The notes: generated by a model not told the origin, from the sequence alone. Positions 16,993 through 25,868 are shown, numbered from the stretch's first letter. The stretch: 52,191 nt of DNA from Candidatus Melainabacteria bacterium (GCA_902168245.1 CABHPA010000033.1:1-52191), one strand, 5' to 3'. Program-made: numbers and translations.

Positions 16993-17505
16993 ATGACGAT
17001 CAAGGCGTTAATCGTGGTGGCAGCGACGCTGGCCTTTTTGGGAGGATTGTTCTGGGCGACGCAATACACGCCGCTGGGCTATTTTACCCGGTTGCGGAAC
17101 TTACAGGACTATGCCCCTTCGGAGCTGGAGGAGGTGGCCCACATGGCCGCGATGCTGCATGATCTGGACCCGGATATTTTTATTGCCCAAATGCGCCAGG
17201 AGTCCCGCTTTAACCAGCATGCCCGCAGCAAGGCCGGGGCGATCGGGGTGGCCCAGATTATGCCCGGCACCGCCAAGGGCTGGAAGGTGGATCCAACCGA
17301 TCCCCTGCAGGCGCTGGACGCCGCCGCCAAAAACATGGCCGATTACGTGCAAACCTACAAGGCCCAGGGAAACGACGAATACACGGCTTACAAGCTGGCC
17401 CTTGCAGCCTATAACGCCGGGCCTGGCGCGGTGGCCAAATACAAGGGCGTACCGCCCTTTCCTGAAACTCAACAGTACATTCTGGCCATTTTGGACGAAA
17501 AGTAA
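16993..17505 (+). CDS. Small membrane-anchored lytic transglycosylase (SLT domain)
   Basis: The 170-residue protein has an N-terminal hydrophobic helix (about residues 5-22) and then a minimal SLT goose-type lysozyme domain. Visible are MRQESRFN with catalytic Glu about 70, GVAQIMPGTA (about 85-94) and ALAAYNAGPGAV (about 137-148), the three family blocks. Such enzymes cleave the MurNAc-GlcNAc bond of peptidoglycan with formation of the anhydro product. The protein is just the domain plus an anchor, the size of transglycosylases that open the wall for secretion systems or pili (VirB1, PilT-associated). A truncated pilin relic lies immediately downstream on the opposite strand, so an old link to pilus assembly is conceivable but unproven. 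Confidence 0.9.
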   Translation: MTIKALIVVAATLAFLGGLFWATQYTPLGYFTRLRNLQDYAPSELEEVAHMAAMLHDLDPDIFIAQMRQESRFNQHARSKAGAIGVAQIMPGTAKGWKVDPTDPLQALDAAAKNMADYVQTYKAQGNDEYTAYKLALAAYNAGPGAVAKYKGVPPFPETQQYILAILDEK

Positions 17506-17549
17506 CCCAGAGAGGGATACTGTAGCGTAGTACGGCGCGCGTGCCTGAA

Positions 17550-17912
17550 TTAGCGGCAGTTGTGCAACGGATCGGTTCCGCCGCCGGTATTGCAAATGAG
17601 CGTGGACTTCGTATGGGAAAGTTGGGAAGCCATCATTTCCGCCACGGTTTGCTGGCTGGCGGTATCCCCTTTGCTGAGGTTGGCCACGCTGTTTTCCAGG
17701 GATTCGCTGATGTTGCCGATGCCGAGCGCCAGGTTTTCGGTCAGCGTTTTAATTTCCGGGTTGCTTAACGCGCCGCTTTGGGCGAGTTGTTGATATTGTT
17801 CCCGAAATGTCTTCATTTCCGGGCTTTCCTGCGGAACCAGCAAAGGCTCCAGCAAATTGGGCTGAACGCCTGCCCCGCCTCGCCAGCCGATTTTCTGGGA
17901 AAACTCAACAGA
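17550..17912 (-). pseudogene. 5'-truncated relic of a long Flp-type pilin
   Basis: Only the C-terminal part of the pilin family is present. The frame contains SPEMKTFREQYQQLAQSGAL, which aligns with YPEMKTF ... VVASGAL of the pilin at 11838, and it ends LICNTGGGTDPLHNC, the family's two-Cys tail. Resemblance upstream extends to about 17905 (EFSQKIG versus GFSQSGG) and then stops. The frame stays open to 18009 but has no ATG, no signal peptide and no class III cleavage site, so a normal pilin cannot be made. A TTG at 17855 would give a 101-residue cytoplasmic fragment. I read this as a decayed copy whose 5' two thirds were lost by deletion. Confidence 0.7.
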
Positions 17913-18210
17913 ATGGATGGATATTTTTTGCTGAAAGGGCTTGACGGTGAATTGTAAATAAATATGAAAAAAGCTTGGCAGGTTGTAAACTTGGGGATAC
18001 TCTGCCCTTCAAGATGTGGGTAAATTTCTTCTGGTGTGATTCAAAATCCCTAATCTGACTTTCTCAGGCAAGTTTTTAGGATTCTGTGAAAAACAATGCA
18101 TTCTGAATCGGTAATTGAATTTGTAATGGCGAGCTGTTGTATGGGCCTCTTCCGGAAGGACAGGCTCGACTGCTGTATTCGCTAGAACAATCGCGTTACC
18201 GAACCACCCA

Positions 18211-18251
18211 GCGACAGTGCCAGCCCTTCCGCAAGAGGCTGGCACTGTCGC
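18211..18251. repeat. Perfect 15-base inverted repeat upstream of the 18283 gene
   Basis: GCGACAGTGCCAGCC (18211-18225) and GGCTGGCACTGTCGC (18237-18251) are exact complements around an 11-base loop that can itself pair CTT with AAG. No T-run follows, so this is not a simple terminator. It ends 31 bases before the ATG at 18283 and would lie in the leader of that operon, or serve as an operator. A second palindrome, TTCCGGAA, lies at 18150-18157. The rest of the 17913-18282 gap is AT-rich and shows no gene. Confidence 0.6.
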
Positions 18252-18282
18252 ATTACACCAATATTGAAGGCGTTGTTTCCCG

Positions 18283-19770
18283 ATGTTATCCGTTTCCCCC
18301 ATTGCCCCCCATCTTTCTGGCAGACCTGCAAATCCCGTTCGCTGGCCCAAGCAGGACGCCTTGGCTGTCGGTAAGCCTTCATCGGTTCGCTTTAGCGGTT
18401 TCGGGGATTCGCTGTCCGCGTTTATCAGCCTGATTGATCGCAGTCGTGCGGCGGAGCTAGTTTCTTCCGACGGCCTTGGGATGCTGGCTCCCCGAACCGC
18501 CGTGGCCGCTGGCTTTAGAGGGGCGGATGACGCGCGGGAAACACTGATCCGCGAAGCGGCCGGGCTGTTTTGCGTGGCCTTGCTGGCCGGTCTGGGCAAT
18601 CAGTTCATGGTGCGCGTTCTGGGCAACCGGGTGGGCTTTTACAATCCGCATGGGCTGCCCGGCAAAGCCTGGATTGGGGCCAAAAGCCTGCGCACCTTCA
18701 GCCAGTTGTACGATCAGGCGCTGGAAACCCACGGCAGCCTATCGGAAGCCCGAAAAGGCTTTATTCGCACTATGCTGGAAGGGCTGGAGTCCGGGGATCG
18801 TCAATTGAGCGTCCAAGGGCGGTTGACCGGCCTGAAAGCCTTATTGGGGAAATCATCCCATTCGCCGGATGCGGAAAAGGCGCTGCGGCAAATGATGAAA
18901 GAAAGCGGCATGCCCGGGGCGAATGCCAAACGGTTGTATCAAATGCTTCAGCAGGGCGAACTCGAACGATTAGGACAAGCTTTTCTGGATGCGGGTTGGG
19001 GACGGCTTTCATCGCAAGGGCAAAAGGAACTGGCGGGTTGGTTCGCCCAAAAATCGCCGGGCAGCGCGTCTGTTCGGGGAACCGCCGCGTTCGATCAGAT
19101 GGCCTGGCAAGCCGTCCGCAAGGCCGGGAAGGGCTTGCCGGATCATGCCCTGCACAGCGCGTTTCTGCGCAAGCGGCTGGCGCTGGGCCTGCAAAATCTG
19201 AAGGCACTGGATGTCCGCTTTGCCAAGGAAATTGACCAGGCGGCCCTGGATCAAGGGTTGACCAGCGAGGTGCGGCTGAAGGTTGGCGGTAAAACCCTGT
19301 TGACTGGCCAATCGAGGCAAAGAATGTTGCAGGAGATGAAATACTTTCTGGAGTATTTTGTGGATCCGTCGGCTTTTGAGGTGGGCCAGTCCAAAGGGTG
19401 GGCCAGCCATTTGGGCTTGGGACCGACATGGCAAGCGCAACGCGAGATGTTGCGGCAAAAACTGTTCGCCAGCGAAACCAAAGGGTTGGCCCGGTTATTC
19501 CCGCAGGTGAGCGATGGTCTGGTGAGCGCGGCGTTGAAGGCGAAAGCCGGGTATACCTGGGCGCCTATCGCGGTGGCAATTTTGGCGAACGGGCTGTCCA
19601 CCTTCCTGAACAATTACGTGACCCAGTGGAAATACGGCGGCAAGGTATTCTTTCCCGGTGAGGAGGCTTACGCGTCGCAGTCGAACAAGGGCGCTATCGC
19701 TTCCCCTATTCCTTCCCCGCCGCCGATGATGATGAATCGGGCAAGCGCCTGGAATGGGAGGCTGGTATGA
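18283..19770 (+). CDS. Uncharacterised protein with terminal membrane segments and FSGFG motif
   Basis: I do not recognise this protein of 495 residues. The first 40 residues are polar and include SVRFSGFG (about 34-41), the Phe-Gly motif of the window. A hydrophobic segment follows at about 88-105 (AAGLFCVALLAGLGNQFM). The middle 300 residues are helical-looking, basic and soluble. A second membrane segment lies near 430-445 (APIAVAILANGLSTFL), and the tail has a Pro-rich patch (SPIPSPPPMMM). The ribosome site is weak (AAGG 13 bases upstream). The stop overlaps the start of the next gene as ATGA, so the two proteins are translationally coupled and probably act together, perhaps as one membrane complex. 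Confidence 0.7.
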   Translation: MLSVSPIAPHLSGRPANPVRWPKQDALAVGKPSSVRFSGFGDSLSAFISLIDRSRAAELVSSDGLGMLAPRTAVAAGFRGADDARETLIREAAGLFCVALLAGLGNQFMVRVLGNRVGFYNPHGLPGKAWIGAKSLRTFSQLYDQALETHGSLSEARKGFIRTMLEGLESGDRQLSVQGRLTGLKALLGKSSHSPDAEKALRQMMKESGMPGANAKRLYQMLQQGELERLGQAFLDAGWGRLSSQGQKELAGWFAQKSPGSASVRGTAAFDQMAWQAVRKAGKGLPDHALHSAFLRKRLALGLQNLKALDVRFAKEIDQAALDQGLTSEVRLKVGGKTLLTGQSRQRMLQEMKYFLEYFVDPSAFEVGQSKGWASHLGLGPTWQAQREMLRQKLFASETKGLARLFPQVSDGLVSAALKAKAGYTWAPIAVAILANGLSTFLNNYVTQWKYGGKVFFPGEEAYASQSNKGAIASPIPSPPPMMMNRASAWNGRLV

Positions 19771-20708
19771 GCATCGGGCGTTTTGCGGCTTCCGGTTCTT
19801 TCGTGGCCTCTAGCCGGGCATTTGTGCCAGCCAACAGGATGGCGTTGTCTGCAAAGTCTCAGTCTGCTCCCCAATTTGGCGGCGGCCTTTCCGCTGCCCC
19901 AGCCAAGGCGGGACGCTTGCTGGAGAAGCTGGATTTTACCGCTGTGGGCGCTTCCCCGGTGGCCCAAATCGGGCTTATTTTTTCCAGCCTGATTGCCTGG
20001 CGCTTGCTGGCCGCCAACGAACGCCGCCGGGCAAGCGTGTCCAAGCGCTGGAACGAACTGCGGGAAAACCTGATGCGGGACTTGCTGGGTTTCGCATTCT
20101 GGTTTCTGGGCGTGCCGGTATTGCAGCGCCTGTATCTCGCGGCGGTCAGCCACCGGAATCCCAGGCTGAAAGGGGTGCTGATTCAGCATGTCAAAGCCGA
20201 ATCGCAAAAGCCGAAGGGCTTGCTGCAATGGATTAGCGCCTGGAACCCGCTGACCAACCGCTATATTCCCAGCAGCCAGCAGGTAAAAGACCAGATGCGC
20301 CTGGCGCTGCAAAGCCTGGAAAAAGCCGGGCTGGGCAAGAACCACCCCGCATACCGGCAAACCCAGGCGGACTATTTGCGTCTGGTGAAGCATCGCAATT
20401 TCGCCACCGCGCTTGGCCTTGGCTCAACCATTTTGCTGTTGGGCGTGGGCATCAACCTGCTGAATTTCTACCTGACCCGTAAGAACATGGCGACAGACAG
20501 CCCCACCGCCAGCCAACCCGGCCCTATTTCGCCTGTCAACCCGTTTGGGTTAAGCGGCATGGCGACGCAACTGCCGATGGTGAATCCGTCCCCGTTTGCC
20601 AGACCGTTTCCGAAGGTTCCTGCCAATGCGTTCCCGTGGCATCCTGTGGCGTTCAATCCGCAGGGCAGTTACCGGCCCCCCGTGGCGTCGCCGTTCGGAA
20701 ATGCCTGA
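19767..20708 (+). CDS. Uncharacterised membrane protein with PQFGG motif and Pro/Phe-rich tail
   Basis: I do not recognise this protein of 313 residues. It begins within the stop codon of the previous gene (ATGA). Residues 1-55 are polar and carry SAPQFGGG (about 33-40). Three hydrophobic segments follow: about 67-80 (IGLIFSSLIAWRLL), 108-125 (LLGFAFWFLGVPVLQRLY) and 215-233 (LGLGSTILLLGVGINLLNF). The last 65 residues are Pro, Phe, Asn and Gly-rich, with PVNPFGLSG, SPFARPFP and SPFGNA. Similar tails end the proteins at 30651 and 5945. The topology places the long tail on one side of the membrane as a flexible arm. The gene pair 18283-20708 looks lineage-specific. Confidence 0.7.
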   Translation: MSIGRFAASGSFVASSRAFVPANRMALSAKSQSAPQFGGGLSAAPAKAGRLLEKLDFTAVGASPVAQIGLIFSSLIAWRLLAANERRRASVSKRWNELRENLMRDLLGFAFWFLGVPVLQRLYLAAVSHRNPRLKGVLIQHVKAESQKPKGLLQWISAWNPLTNRYIPSSQQVKDQMRLALQSLEKAGLGKNHPAYRQTQADYLRLVKHRNFATALGLGSTILLLGVGINLLNFYLTRKNMATDSPTASQPGPISPVNPFGLSGMATQLPMVNPSPFARPFPKVPANAFPWHPVAFNPQGSYRPPVASPFGNA

Positions 20709-20873
20709 TAGATGGCAGCGAATGGGATTGGAGTTTTACTGGGCGATCGTCAATTGGGTTGGGCTGGCGGCTCTTATCCTGATGAGAAAACGCTTTTTCG
20801 GCGTGAATTTAGTTGTTAGAATTGAGGCAAACCAAATGCAGCCGATTAGCAATATGATGAGGGGGGCTTTGCC

Positions 20874-22010
20874 GTGATTGTGGGTGTGCCGAAGGAAATC
20901 AAGGCCAATGAGCACCGGGTGGCGATTATTCCCGCCGGGGTGGAAGCGCTGACCCGAAAAGGGCATCAGGTTTTTATCGAGAAAGACGCCGGAAAGGGCA
21001 GCGGCTTCAGCGATGATGATTACCGCGAAGTCGGGGCCACCATTCTGGATACGCCTGCTGAAATCTTTCAGGTGGCGGATCTGGTGCTGAAAGTCAAGGA
21101 GCCGCTTGCGCCGGAGTTCGAATTATTCAAGGAAAACCAGATCCTGTTTACCTATCTCCACCTGGCTGCCGAACCGGCCCTGACCCAGGCGCTGATTCGC
21201 AAAAAAGTGACCGCGATCGCCTATGAGACCATTCAGCTTGATGACGGCTCCCTGCCGTTGCTGGCGCCCATGAGCGAAGTGGCGGGCCGCATGGCGGTGC
21301 AAATCGGTGCAATGCTGCTGGAAAAGCATTATGGCGGCAAAGGGTTGCTGCTGGGTGGTGTTCCTGGCACCAAGCCCGCTAAAATCGTGATTCTGGGCGG
21401 GGGCATTGTGGGAACCAACGCGGCCAAAATCGCGGTGGGTTTTGGGGCGAACGTCACCATTCTGGATGTGAACCTGGATCGGATGCGCTATCTGGACGAT
21501 ATTTTCCAGGGCCGGGTGAAAACGCTGATGTCCAATGCCTACAACATTCGGGAAGAGGCCCGCCGGGCGGATTTGTTGATTGGCGCGGTGCTGATTCCAG
21601 GCGCGAAAGCCCCCAAGCTGGTTTCTGAAGCGATTGTGCGGGAGATGCAGCCCGGCTCGGTGATTGTGGATGTGGCCATCGATCAGGGCGGCTCCATTGA
21701 GACCATTGACCGAGTGACGACGCATGCCAACCCCGCCTACGAAAAACACGGGGTTATCCATTACTCGGTAGCCAACATGCCGGGCGCGGTGGCTCGCACC
21801 TCCACATTCGCGCTGACCAACGCTACCCTGCCCTACGTGCTGGCGCTGGCCAACCATGGCTTTCAGGACGCCATTCTGGAAGATGCCGCCTTGCGCAAGG
21901 GCGTGAACGTGGTGAACGGCAAAGTGGCCTACAAGTCCGTGGCCGAAGCGCATAATCTGGAGCACCACCCGCTTTCGGAAGCCTTGCTGCATACGGTGTG
22001 CGTCAATTAA
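20874..22010 (+). CDS. ald: Alanine dehydrogenase
   Basis: This 378-residue enzyme catalyses NAD-dependent reversible deamination of L-alanine to pyruvate and ammonia. It has the family N-terminus MIVGVPKEIKANEHRVAIIP, LVLKVKEP with the substrate Lys near 74, YLHLAAEP with the active His near 95, and a Rossmann GGGIVGTNAAK near 174-184. Length and order match Ald rather than the larger transhydrogenase subunit. The start is GTG at 20874, supported by GAGGGGGG about 9 bases upstream. It stands alone; the genes on both sides are unrelated. It links amino-acid catabolism to pyruvate and may recycle nitrogen when amino acids are the food. Confidence 0.96.
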   Translation: MIVGVPKEIKANEHRVAIIPAGVEALTRKGHQVFIEKDAGKGSGFSDDDYREVGATILDTPAEIFQVADLVLKVKEPLAPEFELFKENQILFTYLHLAAEPALTQALIRKKVTAIAYETIQLDDGSLPLLAPMSEVAGRMAVQIGAMLLEKHYGGKGLLLGGVPGTKPAKIVILGGGIVGTNAAKIAVGFGANVTILDVNLDRMRYLDDIFQGRVKTLMSNAYNIREEARRADLLIGAVLIPGAKAPKLVSEAIVREMQPGSVIVDVAIDQGGSIETIDRVTTHANPAYEKHGVIHYSVANMPGAVARTSTFALTNATLPYVLALANHGFQDAILEDAALRKGVNVVNGKVAYKSVAEAHNLEHHPLSEALLHTVCVN

Positions 22011-22183
22011 CGGCATGGGCCGCCGGAAAAACAGGCGGTCTTCCTGGTTTGGGCAAGTCAAATCGCCTGATAGCCTAAAGGGTTGCCTGGCGCCTTTGGC
22101 GTTGCTCTCCTAAAACGGGGCTGTATCCGCTATACTAAATTGGCAAACGGGTTATTGGTTAACATGATGGGCGGAGCGCAGGA

Positions 22184-23308
22184 ATGAAAGTAATTGCCGA
22201 GCAGATTTATCCTGAAAAGTACGAGGTGTTTCAGCACATTCTGGAGCGGGATATTCTTTCGCCGCATGCCGGGCCTGACCCGGTACATTCCACCAGCGCC
22301 GCGACGGAAACGGTTGACCGGCTTTCTGGGGATGAGTCCACGCCCGAAGGCATTCAGGCGTCGTTCTTCGCCAATGCGTTCCGCAAGCGCTTGCAGGGCG
22401 AATTCAGCGATCTGGACAACCTGTATTTGCTCCCCGATCAGGGCCAGCAAATACAAATGTTCAACTTTATGGCCCAAAAGTTCCCGGTGGTGCGCTATGC
22501 CCAGGAAATCCTCAATAACGCCTACCTGGAAGACCTGAAAGGGCAAACAGAAGCGCTTATTTGGGATATCGGCATCGGGAACGGCCAGCAGATTGTGCGC
22601 TTAATCGACGCCTGGCGAAAAACCGGCGAGCCACTTCCTTTGCGGATGACCGTGATTGGGCTGGACCCGTCTGAATCGAGCCTTAGTCAGGCCGAGCAGG
22701 CGCTGGGCAAAGTTTGCGGGACTGCGGGCATTGAACTGAGTTTTGTAAGCCTGCCTAAAACGGTGGAAGCTTTAACGGAAGAAGACTGGCTGCAACTGGA
22801 CGCGCTGCTGGCACCGATGGCCGGTCAGTGGCTGGCGAACGCCTCCTTTGCCCTGCACCATATTCAGCCGGTCAGCTTGCGGGACGCGTTCTTCAGCCGC
22901 TTAAAATCCAACCGGCCCGCCCGCTTTGGCATGATTGAGCCTTATGCGGATTTTCTGACGGATAACCTGCAACAGCGATTTGCGAACGCCTGGCACCATT
23001 ACGGACTGTCTTTCTGGGCGATTGACCAGATTGACGCGCCTGCCGAAAATAAAAACCTGCTCAAGTCCGTCTTCTTTGGCCGGGAAATTCTGGATGTGAT
23101 TGCCAAGGACGAAGGTCGCATCGAGCAATTTGAAACCGGCGAAATGTGGTCTGAGCGGTTGCAAAAGGCTGGTTTCCAGCTTGACTTGCCGCAGGGTTTG
23201 CCGGCGTCCATTCCCGGTTTCCCGGCGGTGGGCGTTCAGTCGTTTGGGCAATATATTGGCTTTACGGCAAAAGCGTTCCCGGTCATTTCCATTTTGCTGG
23301 CCCGCTAA
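22184..23308 (+). CDS. Bacterial GRAS-domain protein (methyltransferase-fold)
   Basis: The 374-residue protein resembles the GRAS family, best known as plant regulators (DELLA, SCARECROW) and described in a limited set of bacteria as Rossmann-fold, methyltransferase-like proteins. Matching elements appear in order: LIWDIGIGNGQQIVRLIDAW near 125-145 (plant VHIID block), ASFALHHIQPVSLRDAFF near 220-240 (leucine-rich region), and VFFGREILDVIAKDEGRIE near 290-310, very close to the plant FGREI-NVVACEG element, followed by ETGEMWSERLQKAGF (SAW-like). The bacterial forms are thought to bind or methylate small molecules. The first 75 residues have no clear match. The ATG has a GGAG about 11 bases upstream. 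A -10-like TATACT (22131-22136) lies before it. It is a single gene. Confidence 0.7.
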   Translation: MKVIAEQIYPEKYEVFQHILERDILSPHAGPDPVHSTSAATETVDRLSGDESTPEGIQASFFANAFRKRLQGEFSDLDNLYLLPDQGQQIQMFNFMAQKFPVVRYAQEILNNAYLEDLKGQTEALIWDIGIGNGQQIVRLIDAWRKTGEPLPLRMTVIGLDPSESSLSQAEQALGKVCGTAGIELSFVSLPKTVEALTEEDWLQLDALLAPMAGQWLANASFALHHIQPVSLRDAFFSRLKSNRPARFGMIEPYADFLTDNLQQRFANAWHHYGLSFWAIDQIDAPAENKNLLKSVFFGREILDVIAKDEGRIEQFETGEMWSERLQKAGFQLDLPQGLPASIPGFPAVGVQSFGQYIGFTAKAFPVISILLAR

Positions 23309-23427
23309 AATCCGGCAAATCAGTATTACGTTCCCGTTGCCAGAAAATCATGCTTTTACCACATGCCGCGTTTGGGCGCAGATAAGCTGCGTCCGATTCC
23401 CAAAGAGGTGAGTATCAAAGCGGGTGC

Positions 23428-24939
23428 TTAAAACGGCGCGTCGGGATCGGCCATTTGCCAATGCCGTTTGTATCCTTTGGGCAGCGCCCAGGGAAACCAG
23501 GTGAGCAACGCGCCGGGCTTCAGGAATTCATACACCTCGTCCAGCGGCAGCACGTCGGCGTAATTAACCCGCTTTTGCAGATGGAAAGGCCGCAACTGGT
23601 CGGCGTGGCTCAGCCCGGCCATGGCAAGCAGGCTGTACAGCCCGTTGAGGGTTCGCTGGTGATACTGGTACAAGCGTTCGGCGTTGTGTTGGGTGTTAAA
23701 ATTTGCCAGAAACCGGGGCTCCTGAGTGGCGATGCCCAGGGTACAGGCTCCCTGGTTGCATTTTAGCTGCTGATCGCAACCCACGGCCAGCATCATGCCG
23801 CGAGCGGTTGCGCACAAATCTGCGCCACGGGCCATCTTGTGGAGCATATCCCGTTCCGTAAACACTTTGCCGGAAGCGATAATGCGTACTTCATGCCTTA
23901 GCCGGGTTCCGGTCAGCGCGTTATGGACAAACACCACCGCATCGTTCAGCGCCGTGCCCGTAAAGCCTAGGCTGCCGGGTTGGGCGGCGGCGGTTCCGCC
24001 CTCCATGCCGTCCACCGTAATAAAGTCCAGCAGGATGCCGGTTTTCCGCATGGCCTTGCATAGCGCCAGAATATAATGTCGATGGCTGACGCCCATTTTG
24101 AGTCCGATTGGTTTGCCGTCGGAGAGCGTCCTGAGTTTTTTTACAAAATGCAATAGCTCAACTGGGGAATTGAATTCCGTATGGTAATTTTGCAGAATTG
24201 CCTGCTTGACCAAATCAACGCCCAGCAATTTGGCGATGCCGGGCGTCACTTCTTTGACCGGCATTTTTGCCCACGGTTCAACGCCCTGGGACAATTTAAT
24301 TTCAATCAGTTTAATGGGCGAAAGTGAGGTTTTAATCCTGAACTGTTCGGGGTCAAAGCTGCCATCCGCCTTGCGGCAGCCAAAGTACCCATTGCCGATT
24401 TGCCATGCCACGTCCCCCGCCTGTTTCATGACATCCGCGCCGTTCAGCGCCATGTGCCGGAAGAATGCTTCGGCGTCAAAGCCGTCCGCTTCTATGTCCA
24501 CGTCTACGCCCAGATGGTAAGGGCTTAGCCCGGCCTCGCCCGTGTTCTGATAAAAGCCTCCCCGAAAGGCGGCCTGGTTCAGGGCGGTGATAAACGGTTT
24601 GCTCATGGGGCCAAAGCTCAGCGCCGAGCAATTGAACAGGGACGCCTCATAGGGTTGCCGACACTGGGAACTGCCGATGCGAACCGTGAGCGGTTGTGTC
24701 GGCATTGGGGCTTTTGCCAGGGCGGGCAGTAAAGATTCATGCCCGATGGCGTTCACGTCGTCCATGGCGCCAAAAATATCGGGGGCTTCTATGCCGTTGG
24801 CCCGGTTCTGGATCAGGCGGGCGATTTCATCGGCAATCGGCTTTTTAGCGGGTTGGGCCATACTGATGAAGGACGCCTTGGCGCCCATTGTATTCTGTTG
24901 TGCCCATCCAGGTAAATGGATACTGCTCTTTTCTGTCAT
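23428..24939 (-). CDS. Stand-alone FMN/Fe-S glutamate-synthase-like domain protein
   Basis: The protein of about 503 residues corresponds to the synthase (central FMN) domain of glutamate synthase without the amidotransferase or FAD parts. Visible are GFYQNTGEAGLSPYHL, GLKMGVSHRHYIL, the conserved TVDGMEGGTAAAQP loop, and CDQQLKCNQGAC, the C-x5-C-x4-C pattern that binds the 3Fe-4S cluster. Such proteins are annotated as FMN-binding glutamate synthase family, and many act as glutamate synthases or related oxidoreductases with a separate ammonia donor. I start at the ATG at 24939, with an AGG just upstream; a GTG at 25002 would add 21 residues. It is divergent from the DUF3291 gene. Whether it makes glutamate is not shown. 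Confidence 0.85.
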   Translation of the reverse strand: MTEKSSIHLPGWAQQNTMGAKASFISMAQPAKKPIADEIARLIQNRANGIEAPDIFGAMDDVNAIGHESLLPALAKAPMPTQPLTVRIGSSQCRQPYEASLFNCSALSFGPMSKPFITALNQAAFRGGFYQNTGEAGLSPYHLGVDVDIEADGFDAEAFFRHMALNGADVMKQAGDVAWQIGNGYFGCRKADGSFDPEQFRIKTSLSPIKLIEIKLSQGVEPWAKMPVKEVTPGIAKLLGVDLVKQAILQNYHTEFNSPVELLHFVKKLRTLSDGKPIGLKMGVSHRHYILALCKAMRKTGILLDFITVDGMEGGTAAAQPGSLGFTGTALNDAVVFVHNALTGTRLRHEVRIIASGKVFTERDMLHKMARGADLCATARGMMLAVGCDQQLKCNQGACTLGIATQEPRFLANFNTQHNAERLYQYHQRTLNGLYSLLAMAGLSHADQLRPFHLQKRVNYADVLPLDEVYEFLKPGALLTWFPWALPKGYKRHWQMADPDAPF

Positions 24940-25212
24940 TGGAGCCTGTATTGGGGTCTCTCTTGAAGGTGAAACCAGAAGCTCATCGAGAGGCTCATCC
25001 ACTCGAAACGAATTTTCTTTCCAAACACCATGATAATGGCTAAGCTTATTCTTGAGTTCAACTTTTTGGGGTATGCCCTCGCTGCAAGAAAGTTAAACAT
25101 TTTACGCTTAAAATTTGAACTCATCTTTTATTTTCCACAATGAAAACAGACAGGTTTACAGGTAAAATAAATCAGGATGAGATGAGCGAGGGTACAGCAT
25201 GGAGAAAAAGGT

Positions 25213-25704
25213 ATGAAGGGCTATTACCTCTGTCATTTGAACATTGGCCCGGCCAGGGCGCCGCTGCACGATTCGCAAATGGCCGGTTTCGTGGCCAACC
25301 TGGAACGAATTAACGAACTGGCCTACGCCAGTCCGGGGTTTGTGTGGCATTTGAAAATCGATATCAACAACCCCGATGATTTGGGCATGTACGGAGTGCC
25401 GGGCTTGCTGTTCAATCTTTCGGTGTGGGAATCGGTAGAGGCGTTGCAGAATTATGTGTATAAAGGGCCGCATGCCCACATGATGCAGCGGCGACGCGAG
25501 TGGTTCGGTGAAATGACCACTCCCAATTACGTGCTGTGGTGGATTCCCAAGGATGAGCTGCCCACGCTGGATGAAGCCAAAATACGGCTGGCCTACCTGA
25601 CTGAGCATGGCCCATCCCCCTTTGCGTTTGGCTTCCGTAATCTATTCCCACCGCCGACGAGCGAAGAGGCTTTAGCGGAGGAATCCTTGCCGGTTTCTTC
25701 CTGA
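25213..25704 (+). CDS. DUF3291 family protein
   Basis: The 163-residue protein resembles the DUF3291 family, small alpha-beta-barrel proteins related to antibiotic-biosynthesis monooxygenases. Typical elements are YYLCHLNIGPARAPL at the N-terminus, SPGFVWHLKID and FNLSVWESVEALQNYVYKG, followed by a His-rich HAHMMQRRREWF segment and YVLWWIP. The family has no established reaction. A GGAG about 9 bases upstream and the conserved N-terminus support the ATG. The last 25 residues are a Glu/Ser/Pro tail beyond the domain. It is read divergently from the glutamate-synthase-like gene, and the 200-base gap between them is AT-rich with a TAAAAT (25163-25168) as possible -10. Confidence 0.8.
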   Translation: MKGYYLCHLNIGPARAPLHDSQMAGFVANLERINELAYASPGFVWHLKIDINNPDDLGMYGVPGLLFNLSVWESVEALQNYVYKGPHAHMMQRRREWFGEMTTPNYVLWWIPKDELPTLDEAKIRLAYLTEHGPSPFAFGFRNLFPPPTSEEALAEESLPVSS

Positions 25705-25868
25705 TGGCGGACTGTTGAAACCGGGTTGAAGCCCTGGGGCCGGGGCATTTAAAAATACGTTAATTGCTGGCGTTACGGGCGCTTAAAATTCGATACAATT
25801 ACATGCAGACGATGTTTGAGTGTAACGTGTCCAAAATTTGAGCGCTTTGGGAAAGTGATCCCCGCCTG

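Noticed and set aside
20701..20877. 58-codon frame with one hydrophobic stretch ending in the ald start codon
   Set aside because: It overlaps the end of the previous gene and the ald leader, and has no Shine-Dalgarno sequence. It cannot be excluded, but the evidence is too thin.
21123..22061. 312-codon open frame antisense to ald
   Set aside because: Same reason: composition is the reverse complement of a well-supported gene, with no family resemblance.
23309..23410. Frame open for about 34 codons after the GRAS stop codon
   Set aside because: I considered a read-through or frameshifted C-terminus, but the GRAS protein already ends where the family ends and the extension has no known motif.
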